Positions 53,237-63,725 of a stretch of DNA of 64,000 nt are shown piece after piece. This DNA is from Nematostella vectensis (taxonomy: Eukaryota > Cnidaria > Anthozoa > Actiniaria > Edwardsiidae), in contig NC_064041.1 in the NCBI RefSeq assembly GCF_932526225.1, positions 14,974,951-15,038,950 of the forward strand. The letters are read 5' to 3'. The first letter of the stretch is position 1. The number at the start of each line of letters is the position of its first letter. Below the pieces are notes generated by a model. That model searched no databases and was not told the DNA's origin. It saw nothing but the letters and a program-made list of their open reading frames with translations. Both the position numbers and the translations under genes were made by a program.

Positions 53237-54417
53237 ATGATGTTCGGATATGTGGTAATGGTGAGTGAGAATTATTTCTCTTTTATCTTTTCCTCTCTCT
53301 TAATCTTGTCAATACCTAGGTTTAAAGTATTTCACCTTCGATCTTCTCAACTCTCTGTATTTTTGTAAATTCCTATTTTTGTGCAAAGTCGCGCATCTTT
53401 TTCTCAATTCTTTTTTTTGTTGATTCTGATTTGTAAAGGGTCTTCCATCTTTGTTTTCTCTTTTCTTCCCCATTCTCTCTATTCTTGTAAAGTCCTATTT
53501 TTGTATAAAGTATATTGCTTCTCCTCTATTCTCCACAAAAGTTACATGCTTTATTTACCGAATAAAAAAGATCACAACAGTTCCCGCGTACCAGCTGGTA
53601 AAAATTGATGCTTTCTGAGACTCTGTACTTTGCTAGGACGACACAATGTCGGCTGTTTTAACAAAGAAGATCCAGATGACGGTTTGAGTAACATGCAATT
53701 GGAGGCATTTTGCCTCCTCTCTGATTGAATGATTTTAAAATTTGCCCTAACATTTTAACAACAATTGTGATAAACAGTACAGCAAAAGCTGTATAAAGGC
53801 TGTAAGTATATGCTGGCTCGTAAAATTTGCGGGAAAAAGAAAAAAAGTCGATTCGTAGCCCTTGCCGATTTAACATGTCTCCCCCTCCCCTCCCCTCCCC
53901 TCCCCTCCCCCGAAAGATGTCCAGTGTCATTTTCATGTTGGCGCACTAACTTGCCTCTGCTTTGTTTTCCTAGTTTATCCTATCAGTCTCCATTCTCCTC
54001 CCCGTCGCGAAATCACAGACTACCCAGCCATCGATGGCTCTTGCACAGTGCCTTAAGTGCCAACCGCAGACCCCTTACGCACTCATGAAACTCCTCATTA
54101 CGCAGAACTACATGTTCGTGAAGCCACCTTCAAATGCGCGTTCTACCCAGCCAATGCCGCTGCCCAGGATGTCCGGCGGCTTTGGCCGGCGGGATAGTTA
54201 TCAATGTCCTTTTAGATGGGCGACGGATTTAGACTCTAACCGGAAGCCCTTTTTGCTGGTGAAAGCCGTGCTGACATGCGACAAGGCACGTGATCCTACA
54301 TGCGCCCGTTGCCAAGCAATCAACTATGCTCACCAGGTCCTCACTTACAAATGTGGCGCGAGCAGAGTTTGGGACTGGAGCTCAGTTCAGCTTCCTGTTG
54401 CCTACATGTTGGGATGA
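53237..54417 (+). CDS. IL-17-like secreted cystine-knot cytokine (2 exons)
   Basis: Exon 1 (53237-53260) encodes MMFGYVVM with donor GTGAGT. Exon 2 (53974-54417) begins at acceptor TTTTCCTAG in phase 0. The intron splits the signal peptide, whose hydrophobic core is FILSVSILLPVA, with cleavage near residue 22. The mature region has RRDSYQCPFRWATDLDSNRK (residues 80-99), PFLLVKAVLTC and CARC, then VWDWSSVQLPVA. This follows the IL-17 pattern SxCPWxxxxDxDxNRxPxxxxxAxC...W...VxVaCxC. The length of 155 residues is typical. The final CxC of the family is missing: the frame ends VAYMLG. In another frame TCWDEIRKTKRRH follows at once, which hints at a small deletion. A polyadenylation signal AATAAA lies near 54467. 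IL-17 ligands signal in epithelial immunity. Confidence 0.72.
53261..53973 (+). other. Intron 1 of the IL-17-like gene
   Basis: 713 bp, T-rich, with repeated CTCTATTCTTGTAAAGTCCT-type segments near 53350-53530 and a CCCCT run at 53880-53910. Confidence 0.65.
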
Positions 54418-54709
54418 AATAAGGAAGACCAAGAGACGGCATGTGAATACTTTCGGGATATATAAAATAAAGACACTAACCTTAAACATACGTTAAGTTT
54501 TTTTTTCTGTCCTTTTTTTTTTAGCTTTGTTTGTAGTTTTTGTAATGGTTGTAAAAATTCATCCAAAAATAAACACATTAATGGGATCTTAATCATTTTA
54601 ACAGGTTTGTCCAAATGTGCTTATCTATGTTGGAAGTTTTCCCAATCTTTTTGCTATTTTGTGAGGGGTTGAGGGAAGTTTTTCAAGGGAGATTGGTTAA
54701 CCCACTCCA

Positions 54710-55385
54710 ACCCCCCCCCTACACACACACACACACAGTACCAGGCGCCCCCCCCCTACACACACAGTACCAGGCGCGCCCCCCCCTACACACACACAGT
54801 ACCAGGGGCGCCCCCCCCTACACACACAGTACCAGGCGCGCCCCCCCCCCCCTACACACACACACAGTACCAGGCGCGCGCCCCCCTACACACACAGTAC
54901 CAGGCGCGCCCCCCCCCTACACACACACACAGTACCAGGCGCGCCCCCCCCACTACACACACACACACAGTACCAGGCGCCCCCCCCCCCTACACACACA
55001 CACACACACAGTACCAGGCGCGCTCCCCCCTACACACACACACAGTACCAGGCGCGCCCCCCCCCACACACACACAGTACCAGGCGCGCCCCCCCTACAC
55101 ACACAGTACCAGGCGCGCCCCCCCCCTACACACACACAGTACCAGGCGCGCGCCCCCCCCTACACACACACACACACAGTACCAGGCGCGCCCCCCCCCT
55201 ACACACACACATTACCAGGCGCGCGCCCCCCTACACACACACACACAGTACCAGGCGCCCCCCCCTACACACACACACAGTACTAGGCGCGCCCCCCCCT
55301 ACATACACAGTACCAGGCGCCCCCCCCCTACACACACACAGTACCAGGCGCCCCCCCCCCCCTGCACACACACACAGTACCAGGC
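54710..55385. repeat. Polymorphic CA/poly-C minisatellite
   Basis: About 22 units of CAGTACCAGGCGCGC, then a C run of 5-13, then T(AC)n of 3-8. Unit length is 26-38 bp. Variable C and CA run lengths suggest instability. Confidence 0.94.
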
Positions 55386-55516
55386 GCGAAGAAGAGTGCA
55401 AGTTATGCCGATCCAGCAGAGTCCAGGGGAGGGGTTGTTCACCCATCTTTTCACTTTATTTTGTCAGGTACTATATAACCAAACACACAGGTGCGTATAA
55501 TGGTTGCGCATTCTAC

Positions 55517-55560
55517 CCCCCCCCCCCCCCCCACCACCACCACCACCCTTCCTCAGCCAA
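55517..55560. repeat. Poly-C tract with CCA repeats
   Basis: About 16 C followed by ACC repeats. Confidence 0.8.
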
Positions 55561-55982
55561 TCATCGGTACACGCGCACATTAACTCCCCTTCCTCCCCCC
55601 TTCGGAATATCCAGAATCTACCCATAGGTCTAGTAAGCACCTAGATGGCATATCTTAGAAATCAGGAATGAATGAAATGAATGCACAATTGCTCATCCTT
55701 TTCTATTATCATTTGTCAAATAAAGCAATTTTGCGGTGTGAAAAAACCGTCAGAAAAGCTAGTCCAATTTTTACTTGGTCAAAAAATTTTGGTGATCCTT
55801 TAAAAGTGTCATTAAAATAGATTTCTTTTTTTGCAATATAGGTTATTAAAGGATAAAAGGCTGGCACCTGCTCGTAGCTCAATTTTAACTTGAGCTTGGG
55901 GAGTTTTAATTACGATAGGAAAAAGAATGCCTAATTACAATAGGTGTTTCAATAAACGTTTTTTTCAGTTAACACGGACGCT

Positions 55983-56897
55983 ATGGCTACTGAGTGCTCA
56001 GGCAAGCTAACCACAGCTTCTTCAGTCTCCCTCGCTTGCCTTTTTGCCATCTTCGGCTTCATCGCAGTGTTTGGGAACTGTGTGATTTTGCTTGCCATAG
56101 CTAAAATCCCTAGACTTCGGTCGCCTTCAAACTGGCTCTTGGCTTCTTTAGCTGCCGCTGATCTTACTGTTGGTATAATCATTAACCCAATTTGGATTGC
56201 GCGGTGCCTGGTCGAGCAAAAACCCCATTCGCACCCGTTTAAAATCACTATTGATTACTTGTGGTTACAGACCTCTGCGGTAACTACCTTTACTTTGTGT
56301 TTGGTCACCGTGGATAGATTTATCGCCGTCACTTACGTATTCCGCTATGGATCCGTGGTCACTCTACCGCGATGCCAGTTTGCAGCTGGAATTGTATGGC
56401 TCTTGTCTCTTCTTTTCGCAAGCGCAAGGCTTGTTACAACAAATCCGCAATCACTACCCAGACTTTGGACTATATCCATGGTTGTCACCTTCATTCTCCC
56501 TTTCATTCTCATCGTTTTCTGTTACGGGAAAATACTGAAAGTCGCGCACGAACAGAGAAGAAGAATAAGGAACGAAGGGCCCGCAATCGACTTAGAGACA
56601 CGGAGGGAAATCTTGCGCAGCGCAAAGGCTAACATTACCGCGGGAATTATTATAGGACAATTCATCATTCTTTGGGTTCCTTGTCTTGTAACTTCTCTGG
56701 TTCATACTTTTACTACGAGTGAATGCCTTAGCGCCGAGCTTCGTCGTGTATGGATTGCAGTTGAGCTGGTAGCTTTTGTCAGTTCTGCCTCGAATCCTTT
56801 TATCTATTTCATTAGAAATAACGCATTTAGGGGCGCAATTAGAGAAATGTCCCGTAACCGGAATGAAAACGTTTCCCCGGGTTTAAAAAGAAGCTAG
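55983..56897 (+). CDS. Class A (rhodopsin-like) GPCR, single coding exon
   Basis: 304 residues with seven hydrophobic segments. TM1 contains GNCVILL (N32), TM2 LASLAAADLTVG (D60), and TM3 ends VDRFIAVTYVFRY (D111-R-F in place of DRY). A long intracellular loop 3 has RRRIRN, TM6 has IILWVPC (P233), and TM7 has SNPFIYF (N271-P272xxY). The extracellular loop 2 is very short, and there is no cysteine at the top of TM3. Both traits occur in melanocortin/adenosine/cannabinoid (MECA)-type receptors, so I infer that group; the ligand is unknown. The N-terminus is short with no signal peptide. TTTTTTTCAG 14-23 bp before the ATG looks like an acceptor of a 5'UTR intron. Confidence 0.88.
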   Translation: MATECSGKLTTASSVSLACLFAIFGFIAVFGNCVILLAIAKIPRLRSPSNWLLASLAAADLTVGIIINPIWIARCLVEQKPHSHPFKITIDYLWLQTSAVTTFTLCLVTVDRFIAVTYVFRYGSVVTLPRCQFAAGIVWLLSLLFASARLVTTNPQSLPRLWTISMVVTFILPFILIVFCYGKILKVAHEQRRRIRNEGPAIDLETRREILRSAKANITAGIIIGQFIILWVPCLVTSLVHTFTTSECLSAELRRVWIAVELVAFVSSASNPFIYFIRNNAFRGAIREMSRNRNENVSPGLKRS

Positions 56898-57947
56898 AGT
56901 AAGACATTCTTAAAATCTACTAGTTTTGACTGTAACAAGCATCTCCGAAATCAATATGAAAAATCGGGTTTAATAATATAAGGATAAGAAACCATTTTAT
57001 TGCTTACGTTTTATGAGCAGTTCCATATTCTCTGATTCCTATCATGCAGTTCAACGCTATTACAATGGAAATGAGGGAAAAGAAAATATATATATTTAAA
57101 ATACAATAAAATTACGAGGTGTTTAAAAGGGAAATAATTAAAAACGTTAAAAATTTATTAAAAACGTACTAACATATAAATATGGATCATTCCGAGGTTA
57201 AACTTAAAAATAAAAAATATCCTGCAAGCAACTCATGGCGTAAAAAAATATCCTGCCACAGCCTGGAGCGAAAGAAAAAATATCCTGCACAAAAGAATTG
57301 CCCAGCCCCCCCTCAAATATCTAATGGTCCGTCCCTTAGAGATTTTTTCTTTGTAGAGGTGTAAAGACATTGACAGGTGTGAATACATTTTTGGCTTGTG
57401 CCGTCTATGTTTATATTTCTGTGGGATTTTGAATGCTCAAATGTGCAAACATCTAAGTGAACGATGTTACAAAGCGCTATAATATATATACATATTCTAA
57501 AGTGCTAAAAAAACGAAACAAATTAACGGAATTAACGTTTCGTTACATGACTTATTTTAGTTTTCAAATTACCCCGCAAATAGACAAAGTGAATCTGGAC
57601 GCGAAACTGTTTGAATCTTTGTGATTGTGAATCGTTGATTTCGGAGATACCTTATACTTATACCCGCCAATGTTGGTAAGTGATCTAGCTCAATATACAT
57701 TCTTGTTTTATTCGTAAGATCTGCTCTAGCAAACTATTATACGATTGTCAAGCACCAATGTTACCATGTTAGTGATCATGCTTGACCATTTATTCCTGTA
57801 ACTGTGTAGCCATGCTAACACAATATTGTAAATGTATTGATTCCAGTTGACCACACATAATATAAACCAATCGAACCAGCTGTGACCTCGTGAACTCGAA
57901 CAGTTTTAGCGCGTAAGCGGTCAGCGGATGGTCAGCGGTCGTCGGCC
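56898..57947. other. Intergenic and likely LINE 5' UTR
   Basis: AT-rich. A 60-codon frame at 57182-57364 consists of degenerate AAAAAATATCCTGC repeats and is not a gene. The last few hundred bases, ending GTCGTCGGCCATGGCGG, probably belong to the 5' UTR of the following LINE. Confidence 0.45.
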
Positions 57948-60900
57948 ATGGCGGCCATGGATTTTGTAGCTCCTTTGATATTGCTTACCATCGCCTGTTA
58001 CTCTCTTAATATTCGTACGAACCAAGATAAATCAAACAAGAAATGCTTGTTAATAACACAGGGAAAGCATTCGGCGTTCAATGCATCCGAAACAATCGGT
58101 TTAGAGGCTCTACATCGTCTCCGGGTATCTGCTACAAGGCCCGCCATCTTGGATTTAAAACGGCCCAAACTCTTCACGCTTCTGTCCTTACTCCTGCTGA
58201 GTGGTTCTGTCGAGCCAAATCCTGGGCCTAACTACAAATTCCCTTGCGGAATCTGCAGCAAACCGGTACGGATAAACCAGCGAGGAATTCAATGTGACTT
58301 TTGTGATATTTGGTCTCATATTCGTTGCCTGAACATGAACACGATTATATATGACGCTCTCGCCAATTCATCTTGCGTCTGGGTATGTTGCGCCTGCGGG
58401 ATGCCCAATTTTTCGAGCTCCCTCTTGGACTCCTTCGCTATGGTCCAATGTTCAAACCAGTTCTCGTGTCTTGATTCCTCTGATACCACTCTGGGCCCTC
58501 CTCTCCTTTCTTCGTCTCCTGGCGATCAGCAGTATTCACCCGACTCCACAACATCATGTTCTCAATCATCTAAACCTATAAGGAAGCACTCCCTGTCTAT
58601 TTTGACAGTTAATTGTCGAAGTTTGAGAAGTGAGAGGAAGAGATGTGAACTTCAGTCCCTTGTGGATACCTTCAAACCTGATATCATCAATGCCACTGAA
58701 ACTCATATTGACGACAATGTCCTTACAGCTGAACTAGGGCTTCAGGGTTATGAAATCTATCGTCAAGACAGGAAATGTGGAGGTGGAGGTGTTCTGGTTG
58801 CAACAAAGCAGGATTCTATTATATCTTCTAGAATCCACTCACTTGAGGATGAACATGTTGAGTCTGTATGGTGCAAAATTGAAATTGCTGGCACCAAGCC
58901 ATTATATAATGGGTGTATGTACAGAACCCCAGACCGCCAGCCCGAGTCTATTTACTACCTAGACTCTACATTGAACAAAATCACATCAAGCCCTTGTTTG
59001 CCTAACGTCCTAGTCACTGGAGATTTTAATCTACCTGATATCTCCTGGGACTGCACGGACTGTGAGAATAAATATATTGTTAAGGCTAACCCCCAATATG
59101 GAGTTCTGGTTAATCAAGCCTTTATTGATACCATCCATGAACATTCTCTGTCCCAAGGTGTAACAGAGCCAACTAGAGAAAACAACATCCTCGATCTGGT
59201 GCTGACAACTAATCCGGATCTGATCTCCAGGACTAAGGTGCTCAATGGCATGAGTGACCACAGCATAGTCCTTTCCACTGTCAATCTAAAAACACGTACA
59301 CCCAAGAAAAAACCCCGCAAGGTTTTCTTCTATAAGAAGGCTGATGTCTATGGTCTAAGGGGAGCCGTTACTAATGCACTAGCCCCTGATTGGCAGGAAT
59401 GGGACCAGCCTATTGAAACATACTGGGCTTTTTTCAAGGACACGCTTTCTAGCATTATGGACACTTATATCCCTCACAAGCATTTATCTGGTCGTTGGAA
59501 TGTACCCTGGATGACCGGCGAAATCAGAAGAGCCATTAGGAAGAAGCAAAGGCTCTACAATAGGGCCAAAACCACACAACGCCAGTCTGACTGGATGAAA
59601 TTTAAAAAGCTCAGAGCCAAAGTCAAAGAACAATTAAGAGAATCATATCACTCATATATTGCCAACCTGCTCGAACCTCCAGAACAAGACAAAAAGCCAT
59701 CTATGGGTAAACGATTTTGGTCCTTTGTCAAGTCTAGGCGCAGGGATACGGTGGGAGTTGCTGGTTTACGAGAAACGCCTGATGGCAATGTCATCACAGA
59801 CAGCAAGACCAAAGCTGAGATTTTAAGCAATCAATTCAAATCAGTTTTTACAGTTGAGGATACATCCAACCTCCCAGTGCTGCCTACATCATCCTTCCCT
59901 GACATCGCTGATCTGCAGTTTGACACACGTGGTATTGCTAAGCTCCTAAAGAGTGTTGATGTGCACAAAGCTAGTGGACCCGATCAAATCCCTTGTTGGA
60001 TACTAAAAACTGCAGCTGAAGAGCTAGCCCCCTTTTTGCAAAAGCTGTTCACCTACTCACTTCTTACTGGGCAGATTCCCAAGGATTGGTGCAATGCTAA
60101 CATTCATGCAATTTTTAAGAAAGGGAATAAGTCCCTAGCTTCTAACTATCGTCCTATATCTTTAACGTCAATCACTTGTAAAATCATGGAACACATTTTG
60201 TTTCGCCACCTAATGTCCCATCTCGACAGCAATAATATCCTCCTACATATACAACATGGCTTCAGGAAAAAGTATTCCTGCGAGACGCAACTCATCACTG
60301 TGCTCCACGAACTGTGTTACAATCTTGACCAAGGAAACCAAACCGACTGCATTCTACTTGATTTCTCAAAGGCTTTTGATAGGGTTGCCCATGGGCGTCT
60401 GCTTCAGAAACTTGATTTTTACGGTATCCGTGGAAAGCCACTTACGTGGGTCAGGTCTTGGCTAATCCACAGAAATCAAACAGTTGTTGTAGAGGGGGAG
60501 ACATCAAAATCAACCAGAGTCACATCAGGGGTCCCCCAAGGGACTGTCCTGGGACCACTGATGTTCCTCTTGTTCATCAATGACATCAACTCAGGGATTA
60601 TTTCACGTATTAGACTTTTTGCGGATGACACCATCTTATATGGCCTAATCGAAGGCCCACAGAGTGCAGCAGTTATTCAGAAAGACCTTGATCTCCTTTT
60701 TAAATGGTCTAAAACATGGCAAATGTCATTCAACGCCGACAAGTGTAATATTATCAGAATACATAGATCCAAGTCTCCCATTGTTTATAATTATACGCTG
60801 GGTGGGACTCCATTAAAAGCTGTTCAGAGCCACCCATACTTGGGTGTAGAGTTGTCCTCAAATCTGAACTGGAACACTCATGTCACTAATATTGTTGGAA

Positions 60901-61433
60901 AGGCTAACAAATCACTCGGTTTTATAAGGAGAAATCTTGGGGCTTGCCCTGATTTTGTTCGAGAAATAGCGTACACTACCCTCGTGCGCCCACGTGTGGA
61001 ATTTGCTTCTAGTGTGTGGGATCCACATGTCCAGAAGCAAATAAAGGACCTAGAGAGCGTACAAAGGAGAGCGGCAAGATTCGCAAAGAACTGCTACATT
61101 TATGAACCAGGGACTGTGACAGGCTTACTAAAAGAACTCAAATGGCCCTCCCTCCAGCTACGAAGGAAGATGGCGAGACTTACTATGTTCTACAAAATGG
61201 TGTATGGCCTTGTAAACATAAATATCTCCAAAGATCTCCTACAAACTCGCAAGCAATCTACTCGCTCCTCTCACCCCAAGAGGTTCATAAACCTGCCTTC
61301 GAACACAAATACTTCTAAATTTAGCTTTTTAACCCGCTCGATTAAAGAGTGGAACTTACTGCCAAATAACATAATAGAGGCACCAACTCTTGCTAAATTT
61401 AAGGAGCTGTTATCCAGTGAATTTTGCATATAA
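57948..61433 (+). CDS. Intact CR1-type LINE polyprotein: leader-2A-like-PHD-endonuclease-RT
   Basis: A 1161-residue uninterrupted frame. Residues 1-84 form a leader with hydrophobic segments. Residues 81-94 are a 2A-like motif (LLLLSGSVEPNPGP). Residues 100-150 form a PHD-type C4HC3 finger (CGICSKP, CDFCDIWSHIRC, CCACG). The apurinic endonuclease spans about 215-450: LSILTVNCRSLRSE, TETHIDD, VTGDFNLPDISWD, MSDHSIVLS. RT spans about 690-940: GPDQIPCWILK, NYRPISLTS, GFRKKYSC, DFSKAFDRV, SGVPQGTVLGP and FADDTILYG with catalytic D893-D894. The C-terminal tail ends LPNNIIEAPTLAKFKELL. Domain order matches the CR1/L2 side of the Jockey superfamily. No stop or frameshift is present, so this copy may be recently active. 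Confidence 0.9.
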   Translation: MAAMDFVAPLILLTIACYSLNIRTNQDKSNKKCLLITQGKHSAFNASETIGLEALHRLRVSATRPAILDLKRPKLFTLLSLLLLSGSVEPNPGPNYKFPCGICSKPVRINQRGIQCDFCDIWSHIRCLNMNTIIYDALANSSCVWVCCACGMPNFSSSLLDSFAMVQCSNQFSCLDSSDTTLGPPLLSSSPGDQQYSPDSTTSCSQSSKPIRKHSLSILTVNCRSLRSERKRCELQSLVDTFKPDIINATETHIDDNVLTAELGLQGYEIYRQDRKCGGGGVLVATKQDSIISSRIHSLEDEHVESVWCKIEIAGTKPLYNGCMYRTPDRQPESIYYLDSTLNKITSSPCLPNVLVTGDFNLPDISWDCTDCENKYIVKANPQYGVLVNQAFIDTIHEHSLSQGVTEPTRENNILDLVLTTNPDLISRTKVLNGMSDHSIVLSTVNLKTRTPKKKPRKVFFYKKADVYGLRGAVTNALAPDWQEWDQPIETYWAFFKDTLSSIMDTYIPHKHLSGRWNVPWMTGEIRRAIRKKQRLYNRAKTTQRQSDWMKFKKLRAKVKEQLRESYHSYIANLLEPPEQDKKPSMGKRFWSFVKSRRRDTVGVAGLRETPDGNVITDSKTKAEILSNQFKSVFTVEDTSNLPVLPTSSFPDIADLQFDTRGIAKLLKSVDVHKASGPDQIPCWILKTAAEELAPFLQKLFTYSLLTGQIPKDWCNANIHAIFKKGNKSLASNYRPISLTSITCKIMEHILFRHLMSHLDSNNILLHIQHGFRKKYSCETQLITVLHELCYNLDQGNQTDCILLDFSKAFDRVAHGRLLQKLDFYGIRGKPLTWVRSWLIHRNQTVVVEGETSKSTRVTSGVPQGTVLGPLMFLLFINDINSGIISRIRLFADDTILYGLIEGPQSAAVIQKDLDLLFKWSKTWQMSFNADKCNIIRIHRSKSPIVYNYTLGGTPLKAVQSHPYLGVELSSNLNWNTHVTNIVGKANKSLGFIRRNLGACPDFVREIAYTTLVRPRVEFASSVWDPHVQKQIKDLESVQRRAARFAKNCYIYEPGTVTGLLKELKWPSLQLRRKMARLTMFYKMVYGLVNINISKDLLQTRKQSTRSSHPKRFINLPSNTNTSKFSFLTRSIKEWNLLPNNIIEAPTLAKFKELLSSEFCI

Positions 61434-61590
61434 TGTTAAAATGAAGAGACAGTAGTGTTACATTATTACTTTATTTTGTATTCTTTTTCCTTTTACATTT
61501 ATCTCATTTCCTTTTGTTATTGTAATTTTAAATATCCGCCTCATGCTCACGCTTTGCGGATTACAATATATAAATAAATAAAAGCAACCA
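57948..61590 (+). mobile_element. Full-length or near full-length CR1-type LINE
   Basis: The intact ORF is followed by a T-rich 3' UTR ending in ATAAATAAATAAAA near 61586, a short simple-repeat tail typical of this superfamily. The 5' boundary is not defined, and I see no clear target duplication. Confidence 0.75.
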
Positions 61591-61646
61591 TCCTCGGAAA
61601 CCCAAGGGTATTTTGATAATACCCCTGGGTTTCCGAGAATGGTAAG
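61590..61646. repeat. Near-perfect hairpin directly after the LINE tail
   Basis: Arms ACCATCCTCGGAAACCCAAG and CTGGGTTTCCGAGAATGGT with GGGTATT/AATACCC inside. About 26 bp per arm, 5-nt loop. Confidence 0.75.
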
Positions 61647-61865
61647 CAACGAGCGGAACTTTGAGAGTGATTTTGCACGCGATACAATCACATGGTAACT
61701 AGTCCCACAGTTCTAACCGGCATGAGCGAACGCTACGTCCCCTAGAGTTTTACACATCTAGTTTTTAGAAAGACCAGGACATTAGCTGTATTAGATCTAA
61801 GGTTATAGGAAGAGCGACAGCAATCGATAAGTGCTAAGACTGATTGTCAGGCCGAGGAACTATGA

Positions 61866-62290
61866 TGCTTCGGGGAACTCACGATAGTCGTAGATTACTC
61901 GCGCCCTGGAGAGCCATTATCGTGCAGTCGTCGGCAAACGTCGGGGAATTTGTCCACGATAGTCGTAGATTACTCGCGCCCTGGAGAGCCATCATCAAGC
62001 AGTCGTTGGCAAACGTCGGGGAACTTGTCCACGATAGTCGTAGATTACTCGCGCCCTAGAGATCCATCATCGTGCAGTCGTCGTCATACTTCGGGGAACT
62101 TGTCCACGATAGTCGTAGATCACTCGCGCCCTGGAAAACCATAATCGTGCAGTCGTCGGGGAACTTGTCCACGATAGTCGTAGATCACTCGCGCCCTGGA
62201 GAGCCATCATCGTGCAGTCGTCGGGGAACTTGTCCACGATAGTCGTAGATCACTCGCGCCCTGGAGAGCCATCATCGTGCAGTCGTCGAC
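61866..62290. repeat. 75/63-bp tandem repeat (6-7 units)
   Basis: Unit ACGATAGTCGTAGATTACTC, GCGCCCTGGAGAGCCATCAT, CGTGCAGTCGTCGGCAAACG and TCGGGGAACTTGTCC. Later units lack the GCAAACGTCG part. Confidence 0.92.
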
Positions 62291-62890
62291 AAACGAGAAA
62301 ATTAGAGTTTTGCTAATCTAATCTAGTTAATATAAAAAAACGAGGTCAAACAAGTAAAAAAAATGATAATTTTATTGAAATAATTAATACTGTAGAATGG
62401 AAGCATTGACAAATTGACGGCTTATTACAGATCAAAGGAAAACCCAGAATAGACTGATCAACCCTTTATAAAGAGGGTAAGACAACACTTTTCGGACCAA
62501 TATCCATTTCGGTGCATAAACCAGCACTCGTCAAACCGACCATGGCATTATGAATTAAAATAACCATCTCATTGCACTGAAAAAAAAAAAAAAAACATTA
62601 ATTATCTAGAGACTTCTTGAGAATCCCTGGTGAGCTTTAAATTGTACGGCTAAGAATGTACGGCGTGTCGCATTCTGGAAGCATGTAAATGGTCATTCTT
62701 TTGTGATAGCCTGCAGACCAGAGGCTATACCCAACCGAACACCCAGTATTTTGAGGCCTTCTACAGCTCTACGATCGGCAATTACGAGCGGCGGACATCC
62801 TCGAACCGCCGAACATACGAAGGGACAACGGAACAATGCCGAGTGGCAGAGATTATCGCATCGCTGAACACAAAGGGTGTCTAGGGCGGT
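62291..62890. other. Unassigned sequence
   Basis: An A tract at 62580-62596 and a minus-strand AATAAA-like signal near 62366 might mark the 3' end of an unseen minus-strand transcript. No domain is recognisable in the 73-codon frame at 62914-62693. Confidence 0.35.
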
Positions 62891-62894
62891 ACGA

Positions 62895-63080
62895 GAATCT
62901 CTGACACTCGGCATTGTTCTGTCGGGTGTTCAGTCAAGCGGGAATTCCCGTCACTCGGCATTATTCCGTCATGTATTCGGGTTAGCGAGAATCTCCGTCA
63001 CTCGGCATCATTTCGTCAGGTTTTTGGGTTAGCGAGAATCTCTGTCACTCAGCATTATTTCGAGAATCTCCGCCACCTGT
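62895..63080. repeat. Degenerate 55-58 bp repeat
   Basis: Three or four copies of GAGAATCTCCGTCACTCGGC plus ATTATTTCGTCAGG, separated by TTCGGGTTAGC. Confidence 0.75.
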
Positions 63081-63258
63081 CAATTTACACCCATATTGAC
63101 CGTAAAAACCTTAAAACGTCAGCGGCTGATAAAAAGTTTTATTCGTTTTTCTGTGTCACTCAAGACCAGATGAGGCAAGAGACAGAGAAAGCTCTGCTTA
63201 GAAAACTATTTTTTTTTAGAATGACTTATTATAACTTAAAGTCTTAGGCTAAGTTCAT

Positions 63259-63362
63259 ACGTCGTATTATTCATGAGCCGTATTCAATGCAAATTAATCA
63301 AGACCATTTTCCATCTTCATTCACATGCATTTGCATTCAATACGGTTCATAAATAATACGAA
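63259..63362. mobile_element. Short palindromic MITE-like hairpin
   Basis: Arms CGTATTATTCATGAGCCGTA + TTCAATGCAAAT and ATTTGCATTCAATACGG + TTCATAAATAATACG, about 36 bp each with a short spacer. Confidence 0.75.
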
Positions 63363-63593
63363 ACACCATCCAATCAACTAAGAGTGCAAATAAGTATTTA
63401 ATAAATCATAGCGATATTCATGACGGCAAAATCTTTTTCTATAATTTTCGCGTTTTTTTCATTCACTGATTGAAAAATAAAATTGTGTCTATATTTAGAA
63501 TCACGTGTTAAAGCAATTCATAATTCACGAAATAGGAAGAAGAAACCCAACAAGATCGTACTTCATTCCTTTTGCTAAAGAGCCACTGTTAGC

Positions 63594-63725
63594 CGCCATT
63601 TTGTCATCCTAGCAAAGTCGCAAGTGTGGAAAAGCATCCATTTTGTCATCCTAGCAAAGTCGCAAGTGTGGAAAAGCATCCATTTTGTCATCCTAGCAAA
63701 GTCGCAAGTGTGGAAAAGCATCCAT
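63594..63725. repeat. 42-bp tandem repeat, 3 units
   Basis: Unit CCATTTTGTCATCCTAGCAA, AGTCGCAAGTGTGGAAAAGC, AT. Units are identical apart from the ends, so the duplication is recent. Confidence 0.92.

Noticed and set aside
54615-55446. 223-codon THTVPGAPP frame and its antisense
   Set aside because: Arises from the CA/poly-C minisatellite with variable run lengths.
57182-57364. 60-codon lysine-rich frame
   Set aside because: Made of degenerate AAAAAATATCCTGC repeats.
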